Positions 7,191 to 14,122 of a stretch of 26,606 nucleotides of DNA are shown here, piece after piece. The position numbers and the translations under genes are program-made. The stretch is taken from positions 16,896 through 43,501 of the forward strand of contig DDZS01000041.1 of NCBI GenBank assembly GCA_002346425.1, written 5' to 3'. The number at the start of each line of letters is the position of its first letter. The first letter of the stretch is position 1. The notes below the pieces were generated by a model. The model saw only the letters and a list, made by a program, of their open reading frames with translations. It searched no databases and had not been told where the DNA came from. Origin of the DNA: Alphaproteobacteria bacterium UBA3002. Lineage in GTDB: Bacteria; Pseudomonadota; Alphaproteobacteria; Rickettsiales; UBA3002.

Positions 7191-9562
7191 AGATAGAAAA
7201 AATCGCCGTCTTAGGGTCAGGGGTCATGGGCTCTGGAATTGCAGCACTCTGCGCAAATGCTGGGTTGGATGTGATGTTACTGGACATTGTGCCCGAGGAT
7301 GCGACGGATCGAAATGCCTTGGCAAAAGGGGCGATTGAAAAACAAAGCAAAGGCAAAATGCCGGGGTTTACGCATCCGCGTAATGCAAAAAATGTCACGC
7401 CGGGCAATCTCGAAGATGATCTGGAAAAACTGGCGGAATGCGATTGGATTATCGAAGTCGTGTTAGAGAAGCTGGAAGTGAAACACGACGTCTATCAAAA
7501 GATCGATCAGCATCGGAAACCGGGCTGTATCGTTTCTTCGAACACCTCAACACTTCCGCTCGCAGAACTGGTGGAGCCGATGCCGGAATCCTTCCGCAAG
7601 GATTTCATGATTACGCACTTCTTCAATCCGCCGCGCTTCATGCCTTTGTTAGAGGTCGTTAAGTCGCCGGAAATGTCGGGCGATGTCTATGCTGCGATGC
7701 AGCAATTTGCGGACATGCGTTTGGGAAAAACCTGCGTGGAAGCGAAAGATACACCCGGATTTTTAGCAAATCGTATTGGGGTGTATTGGCTGATGGTCGC
7801 GCTGTATGAGGCGATCGATATGGGCATCACAGTCGAAGATGCCGATGCCGTAATGGGCAAGCCGATGGGCATTCCCAAAACCGCCGTGTTCGGGTTATTC
7901 GACCTAATCGGAATCGACCTGATGCCGCATATCGCCAAAGCGATGTTAGACACGCTGCCGGAAGACGATGTGTTCCGCAAAATCTATCACGAACCGGAAC
8001 GCATCAAAACCATGATTGCCGAAGGCTATACCGGCCGCAAAGGCAAAGGCGGATTTTACACGCTGGATGAAAAAAGAAACAAACTAGCGATCGATTTGAA
8101 AACCGGCGAATACCATCCGGCGAAAGACTCCAATTTGCAGTCCGTCGCGGCAGGGCGTTTAGGTTTGGCGGCTGTCTTAGGTCATGACGATATCGGCGGG
8201 CAATATGCCGCGCGCGTGATGCTGAAAACGTTGCATTATGCGGCGTCGCTCGTACCACAGATTTCGGATGATATCGTGAAAATCGATGAAGCGATGACGC
8301 TAGGCTATGCGTGGAAATATGGGCCATTCGAACTGATCGATAAATTGAAATGGCAAGGCATGGAAGGCACCGCCATTTTCGCGGCGAAATGTCAGGAATT
8401 CGGTTTGCCAGTACCCGATATTATTGCAAAGGCCAATGGGCGGCCGCTGTATAAAGAAGAGGGCGCGCACCGCTATTATCTTGGATTGGATGGCGAGTAT
8501 CATGCAATACAGGTGGCCGAGGAGCATAAGATGCTCAAAGACCATCAGCGTGGCAATAAACCTATCTTAAAAAATGGCTCGGCGCAGCTGTGGGATATGG
8601 GAGATGGTATCGCCTGTTTTACCTTAACGACCAAGATGAACACCTTCGATCCTGATGTATTCAAACTGATCCACCAAAGCATTGAAGTCGTGAAGCGCGA
8701 TTATAAAGGCATGGTGATCGGAACCGATGCCGAACGCTTTTCACTGGGTGCCAATCTCGGCTTCTTTATGTTCGCGGCGAATACGGCGAGTTGGGATGTC
8801 ATTTCACAGACGATCAAAGGCGGACAGGGCGCATTTATGGCGTTGAAATATGCGCCATTCCCTGTGGTGGGTTCCTTGTCACATATGGCTTTGGGCGGCG
8901 GCTGTGAAATCCTGCTGCATTGCGACGCCGTGCAGGCGCATATCGAATCCTATCCCGGTTTAGTCGAGGTTGGTGTAGGGATTGTTCCCGGCTGGGGTGG
9001 TTGTAAAGAAATGGTCGCACGGCATGTCGCGTTATCGCATCAATCGACCACGGCGATTCAGTCTGGCAAAATGCCGAAACCCTATCTGCCGGATGGGCCG
9101 ATGCCGGGCATTTCCAAAGCGTTTGAATATATCTCGCTAGCCAAAGTAGCAGGCAGTGCGCAAGAAGCGCAGGACATGCTTATTCTGAACGCAAATAGTG
9201 GCATCACAATGAATCGCCGCCGGGTGTTAGCCGATGCGAAAGCGCGTTGCCTTTCGTTGGCGGAAGACTATACGCCGCCGCTGCCTTATGAATTGCATTT
9301 GCCAGGTCCTGCGGGACGTGATGCGCTGTATATGGCCATCGATGGATTTGTCAGGAATGGCAAAGCCACCGCGCATGACAAAACCGTGAGCGAACATTTG
9401 GCCCAAGTGCTGACTGGCGGGGATACTGATATCACCGATATCGTGACCGAGCAGCAAATGCTGGACCTTGAGCATGATATTTTTATGCAGTTGGTGAAAA
9501 CCAAACCGACGCTGGACCGCGTCGAACATATGTTGGAAACCAATAAGCCGCTGCGTAATTAG
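7187..9562 (+). CDS. fadN: 3-hydroxyacyl-CoA dehydrogenase / enoyl-CoA hydratase (FadN type)
   Basis: 791-aa multifunctional beta-oxidation enzyme that hydrates enoyl-CoA and oxidises 3-hydroxyacyl-CoA with NAD+. The dehydrogenase comes first: Rossmann motif GSGVMGSG (10-17), SSNTS (117-121), catalytic His144 in THFFNPPRF, DTPGFLANRIG, then two C-terminal dehydrogenase repeats up to about residue 430. A crotonase domain follows (about 450-720) with both catalytic glutamates apparently kept, in GGGCEILLH and LVEVGVGIVPGWGG. This order is the reverse of E. coli FadB and matches FadN of the Bacillus fadNAE operon; the length also fits FadN. It overlaps the cysteine-rich gene by four bases. No acyl-CoA dehydrogenase gene is nearby, so the first oxidation must be encoded elsewhere. 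Confidence 0.92.
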   Translation: MKIEKIAVLGSGVMGSGIAALCANAGLDVMLLDIVPEDATDRNALAKGAIEKQSKGKMPGFTHPRNAKNVTPGNLEDDLEKLAECDWIIEVVLEKLEVKHDVYQKIDQHRKPGCIVSSNTSTLPLAELVEPMPESFRKDFMITHFFNPPRFMPLLEVVKSPEMSGDVYAAMQQFADMRLGKTCVEAKDTPGFLANRIGVYWLMVALYEAIDMGITVEDADAVMGKPMGIPKTAVFGLFDLIGIDLMPHIAKAMLDTLPEDDVFRKIYHEPERIKTMIAEGYTGRKGKGGFYTLDEKRNKLAIDLKTGEYHPAKDSNLQSVAAGRLGLAAVLGHDDIGGQYAARVMLKTLHYAASLVPQISDDIVKIDEAMTLGYAWKYGPFELIDKLKWQGMEGTAIFAAKCQEFGLPVPDIIAKANGRPLYKEEGAHRYYLGLDGEYHAIQVAEEHKMLKDHQRGNKPILKNGSAQLWDMGDGIACFTLTTKMNTFDPDVFKLIHQSIEVVKRDYKGMVIGTDAERFSLGANLGFFMFAANTASWDVISQTIKGGQGAFMALKYAPFPVVGSLSHMALGGGCEILLHCDAVQAHIESYPGLVEVGVGIVPGWGGCKEMVARHVALSHQSTTAIQSGKMPKPYLPDGPMPGISKAFEYISLAKVAGSAQEAQDMLILNANSGITMNRRRVLADAKARCLSLAEDYTPPLPYELHLPGPAGRDALYMAIDGFVRNGKATAHDKTVSEHLAQVLTGGDTDITDIVTEQQMLDLEHDIFMQLVKTKPTLDRVEHMLETNKPLRN

Positions 9563-9639
9563 TGTCTCACTATTAAACAATAAATGGCAATGGTTGGCTG
9601 GATAACAGCACGCGTTCCTAGCATTTGTTATAGTGTGGT

Positions 9640-9990
9640 ATGCAAAAGCCCACCAATTTTAATGAATACGTGTATCAACAATTAGAACAGTTGATGGGCG
9701 ACGGCATGCCAGAATTGGTAGCGCGTTACGAAAGCATGATGCGCACGCATTTAAAGCAGATTGTCCTGGCGATGGCGCGTGAAGATATGACGTTGCTGGC
9801 ACAACAAGCGCATAGTCTTAAAGCACCGAATTTTCAAATAGGGGCTGAGCGCGTCGGTGAATTGGCCGCTCAGCTGGAACAGCTAGCGAAGCAGCAGGAG
9901 CTCGCTGCCATCAAGCATAATGAAGTCATCGAAACATTACATACGGAAGCGCATGCTGCGTTGCAGCATATTTTGTCGAAGCAGGCATGA
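9640..9990 (+). CDS. Stand-alone histidine phosphotransfer (Hpt) domain protein
   Basis: 116 aa, all alpha-helical in appearance. The Hpt signature is QQAHSLKAPNFQIGAER, with His58 as the predicted phosphorylated residue, followed by an amphipathic helix (LAAQLEQLAKQQ). Such proteins carry phosphate between a histidine kinase and a receiver domain. The obvious partner is the receiver of the next gene, whose start overlaps this stop (ATGA). The cognate kinase is not in the window, unless CheA of the convergent operon feeds it. TATAGT (9629-9634) ends five bases before the ATG and there is no Shine-Dalgarno sequence, so the transcript may be leaderless. The 77 bases between fadN and this gene hold no convincing terminator. 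Confidence 0.82.
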   Translation: MQKPTNFNEYVYQQLEQLMGDGMPELVARYESMMRTHLKQIVLAMAREDMTLLAQQAHSLKAPNFQIGAERVGELAAQLEQLAKQQELAAIKHNEVIETLHTEAHAALQHILSKQA

Positions 9991-11117
9991 CAAACGAACA
10001 TATTTTACTAGTTGAAGACAACGATTTTCAACGTCAGGTGCTCAAGCAGATGCTGCTGTATGCAGGATACCATCATGTCAATGTGGTGAATGATGGATTG
10101 GAAGCGCTGGCCTATATGGAACGTGCAGTGCCGGATTTAGTCATTACCGATTTAGAAATGCCGGGCATGCGTGGCATCGAATTATGCCGCAGAATGAAAG
10201 CCTCTACGCGTTTAAAATCGATTCCGATTCTTGTGCAAACGGCAATGAACGATGAGGAAACCAAAAATAATATTTTCAATGAAGGTATTGATGACTTTAT
10301 GCCAAAGCCATTGAATACGGCTGAATTCATCGCCCGAATTCAACTGCATTTGGAACGCGCCGCATTAACAAAGCGGTTATCCGAATTTCATCAGCGCTTG
10401 AATCACGAATTACATACGGCGGCGGAGACGTTAAAAACGATCTTTCCGACTTCGCAGAAATTGCGTGATATTCAAACCGATTATGGCGTAGAAATCACTG
10501 CCTATAGTAAAGCCTCCTCTGAATTAGGTGGCGACTATTGGGGCGTGGAAGCGCTCGATGCGTCGCGATATCTGATTTATATTGTGGACTTTTCCGGGCA
10601 TGGCGTTGCGGCAGCATTGAACACGTTTCGTCTGCATATGCTGATGAGTAGAAACCTGCATCAATTCGTCGATGCGGGAAGCTATCTCACGCTTCTGAAT
10701 CATGTGCTGGAAGCGCAATTGCCAGATGATCAATTCGCCACCATGTTTCTAGGTATTGTGGATACCTCGCGGGCGGAACTAACCTATGCCAGTGCCGGAG
10801 CGCCTTCACCGCTGCTTTTAGGTCCGGAAGATAGAATCGCATTTTTACCGTCAGACGGTATACCGCTTGGAGCATTCCCGCATAGTCAATATGAAACGCG
10901 CCAATGCGACTTTCCAAAAGGCAGCGATTTGTTTTTGTATAGCGATGCGCTGTATGAATCTCAGGATAAGCAGGGGCGTATTCTCGATATGTTATCGGTG
11001 GTCGATATGCTGCATGAAATTCGTTCGCTTGAAATATTACAAACCTATGTTCAAACGCAATATCATGAGAACTGGCCCGATGATCTCACGATGCTATATG
11101 CCAAATATCTTAGCTGA
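9987..11117 (+). CDS. Response regulator with PP2C (SpoIIE/RsbU-type) serine phosphatase output
   Basis: 376 aa. Residues 1-125 are a receiver domain: acidic pair Glu10-Asp11, phosphorylated Asp55 in VITDLEMPG, and Lys107 in MPKPLN. A helical linker (about 125-160) leads to a PP2C-family phosphatase with metal-binding motifs GGDYWG (181-186) and VDFSGHGVAAA (200-210), then YASAGAPSPLLL and the C-terminal WPDDLTMLYAKY. Receiver-PP2C proteins of this kind (RsbU, HsbR) dephosphorylate a serine on a STAS-domain anti-anti-sigma protein. A likely substrate is encoded convergently at 11110-11418, with the two 3' ends overlapping by eight bases. Unlike HsbR, there is no C-terminal RsbW-type kinase domain and none is nearby. 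It forms an operon with the Hpt gene. Confidence 0.92.
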   Translation: MTNEHILLVEDNDFQRQVLKQMLLYAGYHHVNVVNDGLEALAYMERAVPDLVITDLEMPGMRGIELCRRMKASTRLKSIPILVQTAMNDEETKNNIFNEGIDDFMPKPLNTAEFIARIQLHLERAALTKRLSEFHQRLNHELHTAAETLKTIFPTSQKLRDIQTDYGVEITAYSKASSELGGDYWGVEALDASRYLIYIVDFSGHGVAAALNTFRLHMLMSRNLHQFVDAGSYLTLLNHVLEAQLPDDQFATMFLGIVDTSRAELTYASAGAPSPLLLGPEDRIAFLPSDGIPLGAFPHSQYETRQCDFPKGSDLFLYSDALYESQDKQGRILDMLSVVDMLHEIRSLEILQTYVQTQYHENWPDDLTMLYAKYLS

Positions 11118-11418
11118 CGATATTAAATATTTCGTAAAATTTTGAGACTTCGAATATTTTTTGAATACCCCCTTGGGGATTTTTCAACGTTAAGCTCGCC
11201 CCAAATTCATCGCAGCGTTTGCGCAGCATCATGAGCATACCCAGCGCGGCAGAATCGATCATTTTTAACTGCGCAAGATCGATGGTGACGTGGTTAACCT
11301 TGCGTTCCTCAACCATGCGCGGGATGGCACGAAATTGCGGGTTGTCTTCGAAGTTAAACGTGCCGGAAATCACGACAAGCAATGTGCTGTCTTCTTGATA
11401 GGATGAAATATCTGCCAT
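11110..11418 (-). CDS. STAS-domain protein (anti-sigma factor antagonist type)
   Basis: 102 aa, a single STAS domain: an initial beta hairpin (TLLVVISGTFNFEDN), then VTIDLAQLKMIDSAALGML, where Ser56 after Asp55 is in the position phosphorylated in SpoIIAA/RsbV proteins, and a C-terminal segment ending FNIVS. Such proteins bind a partner according to serine phosphorylation. It is the last gene of the chemotaxis operon, and its AAGGAG ribosome-binding site begins within the stop codon of the upstream gene (TAAGGAG), eight bases before the ATG at 11418. It converges on the receiver-PP2C phosphatase gene, the natural candidate for its regulator. The start at 11418 is chosen because an in-frame extension to 11550 lies inside the upstream gene and lacks STAS features. 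Confidence 0.9.
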   Translation of the reverse strand: MADISSYQEDSTLLVVISGTFNFEDNPQFRAIPRMVEERKVNHVTIDLAQLKMIDSAALGMLMMLRKRCDEFGASLTLKNPQGGIQKIFEVSKFYEIFNIVS

Positions 11419-11424
11419 TGGGGT

Positions 11425-11430
11425 CTCCTT
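11425..11430 (-). promoter_or_regulatory. Ribosome-binding site of the terminal STAS gene, overlapping the upstream stop codon
   Basis: On the gene strand the sequence is TAAGGAGACCCCAATG: the stop of the soluble MCP/CheZ-like gene shares two bases with the AAGGAG that serves the STAS start six bases further on. This fixes the STAS start and implies that its translation is coupled to the upstream gene. Confidence 0.7.
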
Positions 11431-12469
11431 AAAATAATTCGATATCGTCCGTGTCAGTTTCTTGCGCTTCTTCCTCCTGGGGTGAGGAGGAAGAATACCC
11501 GCTGCACGTTTCAAAAACGCGGCGTAATTCAGATAGCGTAAATGCTTCAACCACCCGGTAATACGCTTCCTCGTCCGGGCTGATGGTGACTATGTCTGCA
11601 TCCGCGGCCTGCACTTCCTCGCGCAACGCCGCGCACATCTTTTCCAGATTTTCTAAATATTGGTTGATGCGATCCTGAAATTGCAAGGATATCGTCAAGC
11701 CGGTAATACTGCTCGCGATGGCTTCCGACTTGCTCGCCGATTGCTGCAGAATCGTTTTAAATTGCTGGTTCTGATCCAGCAGTGCGTCGGTCAAATTTTC
11801 CAGCTTTTCCTTGGCCATGATGTTGTCGCTCATATCCGTAGTAGCAAGGTCGCGCAGGCGCGCATAGCTCCCGGTCATGGTATCACGAATCATGTCGATG
11901 CGCTCCCGTATGCTGCGCGACACTTGTGCAATACTGCTCGATACGGAGCGCACTTCATTGGCCACGACGGCAAAGCCGCGCCCCGATTCCCCAGCGCGTC
12001 CCGCCTCGATCAATGCATTCATAGCGAGCGTGTTAGTTTGTTTCGTGATTTGCTGAATTTCATTCACGTTGCTATCGACAAGCTTCAGCCGTTCCATCGC
12101 GTCGTCCATCGCATAGGTCATTTCCATCGCCATTTCGGAGACATGCAGGATTTTACTGATCACGTTGCTGATGGTCTGATTGAATAACGTATTAAACTCC
12201 GAAATATCGATGATTTTGCCATCGACTGTCATATTCTCTGCCATGGCGATAATGGTGTTCACGTCTTTCGCCTGATCAGAGGCGTTGGCGGCGAGTGACT
12301 CAAAATGACCGGCTAAGGTTCCGACATTGTGATTGATCATATCCGCCATGTCGGGAAAGACTTTTTGGCACGTGGCCAGGCCAATATCCGTCAAAATGAG
12401 GGTAGAAAGCGACGCCTCCGAAAGTCCATGATTATCGTATCTATTTCCCTCAGCCAATTGCAACATCAT
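11429..12469 (-). CDS. Soluble MCP-like signalling protein with CheZ-like FQDxxxQ motif
   Basis: 346 aa, no membrane segment or signal peptide. Residues about 95-250 form long helices around an MCP hairpin tip, QTNTLAMNALIEAGRAGE followed by GRGFAVVANEVRSVS (about 145-178), the part that contacts CheA/CheW in chemoreceptors. Downstream, ISLQFQDRINQYLENL places Asp266 and Gln270 in the same FQDxxxQ pattern as the CheZ active site (FQDLTGQ, Asp143 and Gln147 in E. coli). A Ser/Glu-rich linker then ends in DTDDIELF, recalling the acidic tail by which CheZ holds CheY. Its ATG at 12469 overlaps the cheY stop (ATGA), the slot where cheZ often lies. MCP-like character is clear; the phosphatase role is inference. 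A TTG two codons earlier is a less likely start. Confidence 0.85.
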   Translation of the reverse strand: MMLQLAEGNRYDNHGLSEASLSTLILTDIGLATCQKVFPDMADMINHNVGTLAGHFESLAANASDQAKDVNTIIAMAENMTVDGKIIDISEFNTLFNQTISNVISKILHVSEMAMEMTYAMDDAMERLKLVDSNVNEIQQITKQTNTLAMNALIEAGRAGESGRGFAVVANEVRSVSSSIAQVSRSIRERIDMIRDTMTGSYARLRDLATTDMSDNIMAKEKLENLTDALLDQNQQFKTILQQSASKSEAIASSITGLTISLQFQDRINQYLENLEKMCAALREEVQAADADIVTISPDEEAYYRVVEAFTLSELRRVFETCSGYSSSSPQEEEAQETDTDDIELF

Positions 12470-12831
12470 GCGCAAACTTTATTGACGACCTGTACCAGTT
12501 TTTCCGGCTGGAAGGGTTTGACAATCCACCCCGTCGCGCCGGCGGATTTTCCTTCATTTTTCTTGGTATCATCCGCTTCGGTGGTAAGCATCAAAATCGG
12601 TGTAAACTTAAAGTCAGACTTGGCTCGCAACGCGCGGATCAACTCGATGCCATTCATGTTCGGCATGTTTAAATCGGTGATGACCACGTCGACTTTTTTG
12701 CCCTCGACGGCTACTAATGCCGCCTTGCCATCTTCTGCTTCGATCACGGTAAACCCGGCTTGCGACAGCGTGTATTTCACCATGTCGCGCATGGTTTTTG
12801 AATCATCAACCGTTAATGCGATTTTGCTCAT
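12466..12831 (-). CDS. cheY: Chemotaxis response regulator CheY
   Basis: 121-aa single receiver domain. Visible residues are the acidic pair Asp9-Asp10, phosphorylated Asp53 in VITDLNMPNMNG, Thr83-Thr84 in LMLTTEA, and Lys105 in WIVKPFQPE. CheY phosphorylated by CheA diffuses to the flagellar motor switch (FliM) and changes rotation. The stop overlaps the start of the soluble MCP/CheZ-like gene, and the start overlaps the stop of the small STAS gene, both by ATGA. It is in the same operon as cheA, which supports a direct CheA partner. It has no DNA-binding output domain, consistent with CheY rather than a transcriptional regulator. Confidence 0.94.
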   Translation of the reverse strand: MSKIALTVDDSKTMRDMVKYTLSQAGFTVIEAEDGKAALVAVEGKKVDVVITDLNMPNMNGIELIRALRAKSDFKFTPILMLTTEADDTKKNEGKSAGATGWIVKPFQPEKLVQVVNKVCA

Positions 12832-13085
12832 GCGGGGTCCCCCTGTAAGATTGAAGTCAGACCGGTTAGTGCGATGGCCTTGGTCATCGCTTCGCTTGCG
12901 TCCATAAGTGTCATAACGGGCTGGGCAGTTTTAGTGGCGCATAGCAGCTGTAATGTTGCGGTCGAAATAGATTCGACCTGTGAAGCATCGATCTGCGTAG
13001 CAGGCTTTTGGCTCAGCGTGTCATGTAAAGACAAAGCATATGCAAGGTCGCATTTAGTGGGTAGGGTGAGCGGCGCGGTCATCAT
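12828..13085 (-). CDS. Small STAS-domain (MlaB-like) protein in the che operon
   Basis: 85 aa. The pattern LPTKCDLAYALSLHDTL ... IDASQVESISTATLQLLCA fits a minimal STAS domain of the MlaB-like kind. At the usual Asp-Ser phosphorylation position it has Ser41-Thr42, so regulation by serine phosphorylation is doubtful; Thr42 is the only candidate. Short STAS genes beside cheY are found in several proteobacterial che clusters and are sometimes labelled cheX, but this one has no resemblance to the CheC/CheX phosphatase family. Both ends overlap neighbours by ATGA (cheB stop, cheY start). A second in-frame ATG lies one codon downstream. The role is unknown; a scaffold or adaptor is a guess. Confidence 0.75.
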   Translation of the reverse strand: MMTAPLTLPTKCDLAYALSLHDTLSQKPATQIDASQVESISTATLQLLCATKTAQPVMTLMDASEAMTKAIALTGLTSILQGDPA

Positions 13086-14122
13086 GATCCTTTCGTTTCT
13101 TCAAACGATAGCGCAACCAACCGTTCGGCAATAGCTTCGGGCGATAATTGCTCGCAGACTGCACCAATCTGATACGCTGCTTTTGGCATGCCATAGACCA
13201 CGCAGCTGGCTTCATCCTGACCCAGAGTCAATGCACCCGTGTTGCGCATCGCCAGTAATCCCGCTGCGCCGTCTTTACCCATACCGGTGAAAATAACCCC
13301 GATCGCCGGAACTCCGGCATCTGCGACTGATTGAAACAGAACGTCGACAGAAGGTTTATGCCCTGACACCAATTCGCCTTCGCGCAAACGTAGCGTGATG
13401 CGCCCTGCGGCGCTGTGATGCACAAGCAAGTGTCTGTCTCCCGGCGCAATATACACATGACCGGGCGCCACTTCTTCATTTTGTGCGGCTACGCGCACTT
13501 TCGCTTTTGCGACATTGTCCAAATTACTTGCGAAGCCAGTGGTAAAACTCGCAGGCATATGCTGGGTCACGACGATAGGCGGCATGTTTTCAGGTAAGAG
13601 TGAAAGAAAATGTCGCAAGGTTTCTACGCCGCCGGTCGATGCTCCCAGCGCGATAATCAAGTTTTTGGGATGTTTGGTCTTCGCTTGAAGCTCCGGTCTT
13701 CGGCGGTTGAACATCGCTTCGATATTGGCTTCCGCGGCGGCTTTCACTTTGTCGATAAGCTCCGTGCGGATGGCATTGATATCGTGATTCTGCGTCGGCT
13801 TGGCAATGACTTCTACTGCACCCATTTGCAGCGCTTGCAAGGTAATATCCGCGCCCTTTTGCGTCAGTGTGGACGACATCACGACGGGAATCGGGCGTCG
13901 CGCCATGAGCTTTTGCAGGAAAGACAATCCATCCATCCGGGGCATTTGAATGTCGAGCGTGATCACATCCGGCTGGTGCTGTTTGATGAAGTCGCGCGCT
14001 TCAATCGGATCGACTGCTTCGCCGATAACCTCAATCGCATCATCCGAATTTAACATGTCGCGATAGACGCGGCGTATGAACGGGGAATCATCAACAATCA
14101 GAACGGTTATTTTTTTAGTCAT
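13082..14122 (-). CDS. cheB: Protein-glutamate methylesterase/deamidase CheB
   Basis: 346 aa. It has an N-terminal receiver domain with Asp11-Asp12, phosphorylated Asp57 in VITLDIQMPRMDG and Lys108, a linker (about 125-150), then the methylesterase domain with the catalytic triad Ser162 (ALGASTGG), His188 (VTQHMP) and Asp284 (FTGMGKDG). It removes methyl groups from chemoreceptors, or deamidates glutamines, when phosphorylated by CheA, giving adaptation opposite to CheR. The start overlaps the cheD stop by one base (TGATG). The transmembrane receptor of this operon is the expected substrate. Confidence 0.96.
   Translation of the reverse strand: MTKKITVLIVDDSPFIRRVYRDMLNSDDAIEVIGEAVDPIEARDFIKQHQPDVITLDIQMPRMDGLSFLQKLMARRPIPVVMSSTLTQKGADITLQALQMGAVEVIAKPTQNHDINAIRTELIDKVKAAAEANIEAMFNRRRPELQAKTKHPKNLIIALGASTGGVETLRHFLSLLPENMPPIVVTQHMPASFTTGFASNLDNVAKAKVRVAAQNEEVAPGHVYIAPGDRHLLVHHSAAGRITLRLREGELVSGHKPSVDVLFQSVADAGVPAIGVIFTGMGKDGAAGLLAMRNTGALTLGQDEASCVVYGMPKAAYQIGAVCEQLSPEAIAERLVALSFEETKGS

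Noticed and set aside
9563..9639. Possible terminator after fadN
   Set aside because: No stem of useful length followed by a T-run could be found in the 77-base gap.
11660..12187. Open frame of 175 codons on the plus strand opposite the soluble MCP-like gene
   Set aside because: Shadow of the minus-strand helical coding sequence; no recognisable motif and no start signals.
12329..12907. Open frame of 192 codons on the plus strand opposite cheY
   Set aside because: It spans three real genes on the other strand with clear motifs and ATGA junctions; no protein family is evident.
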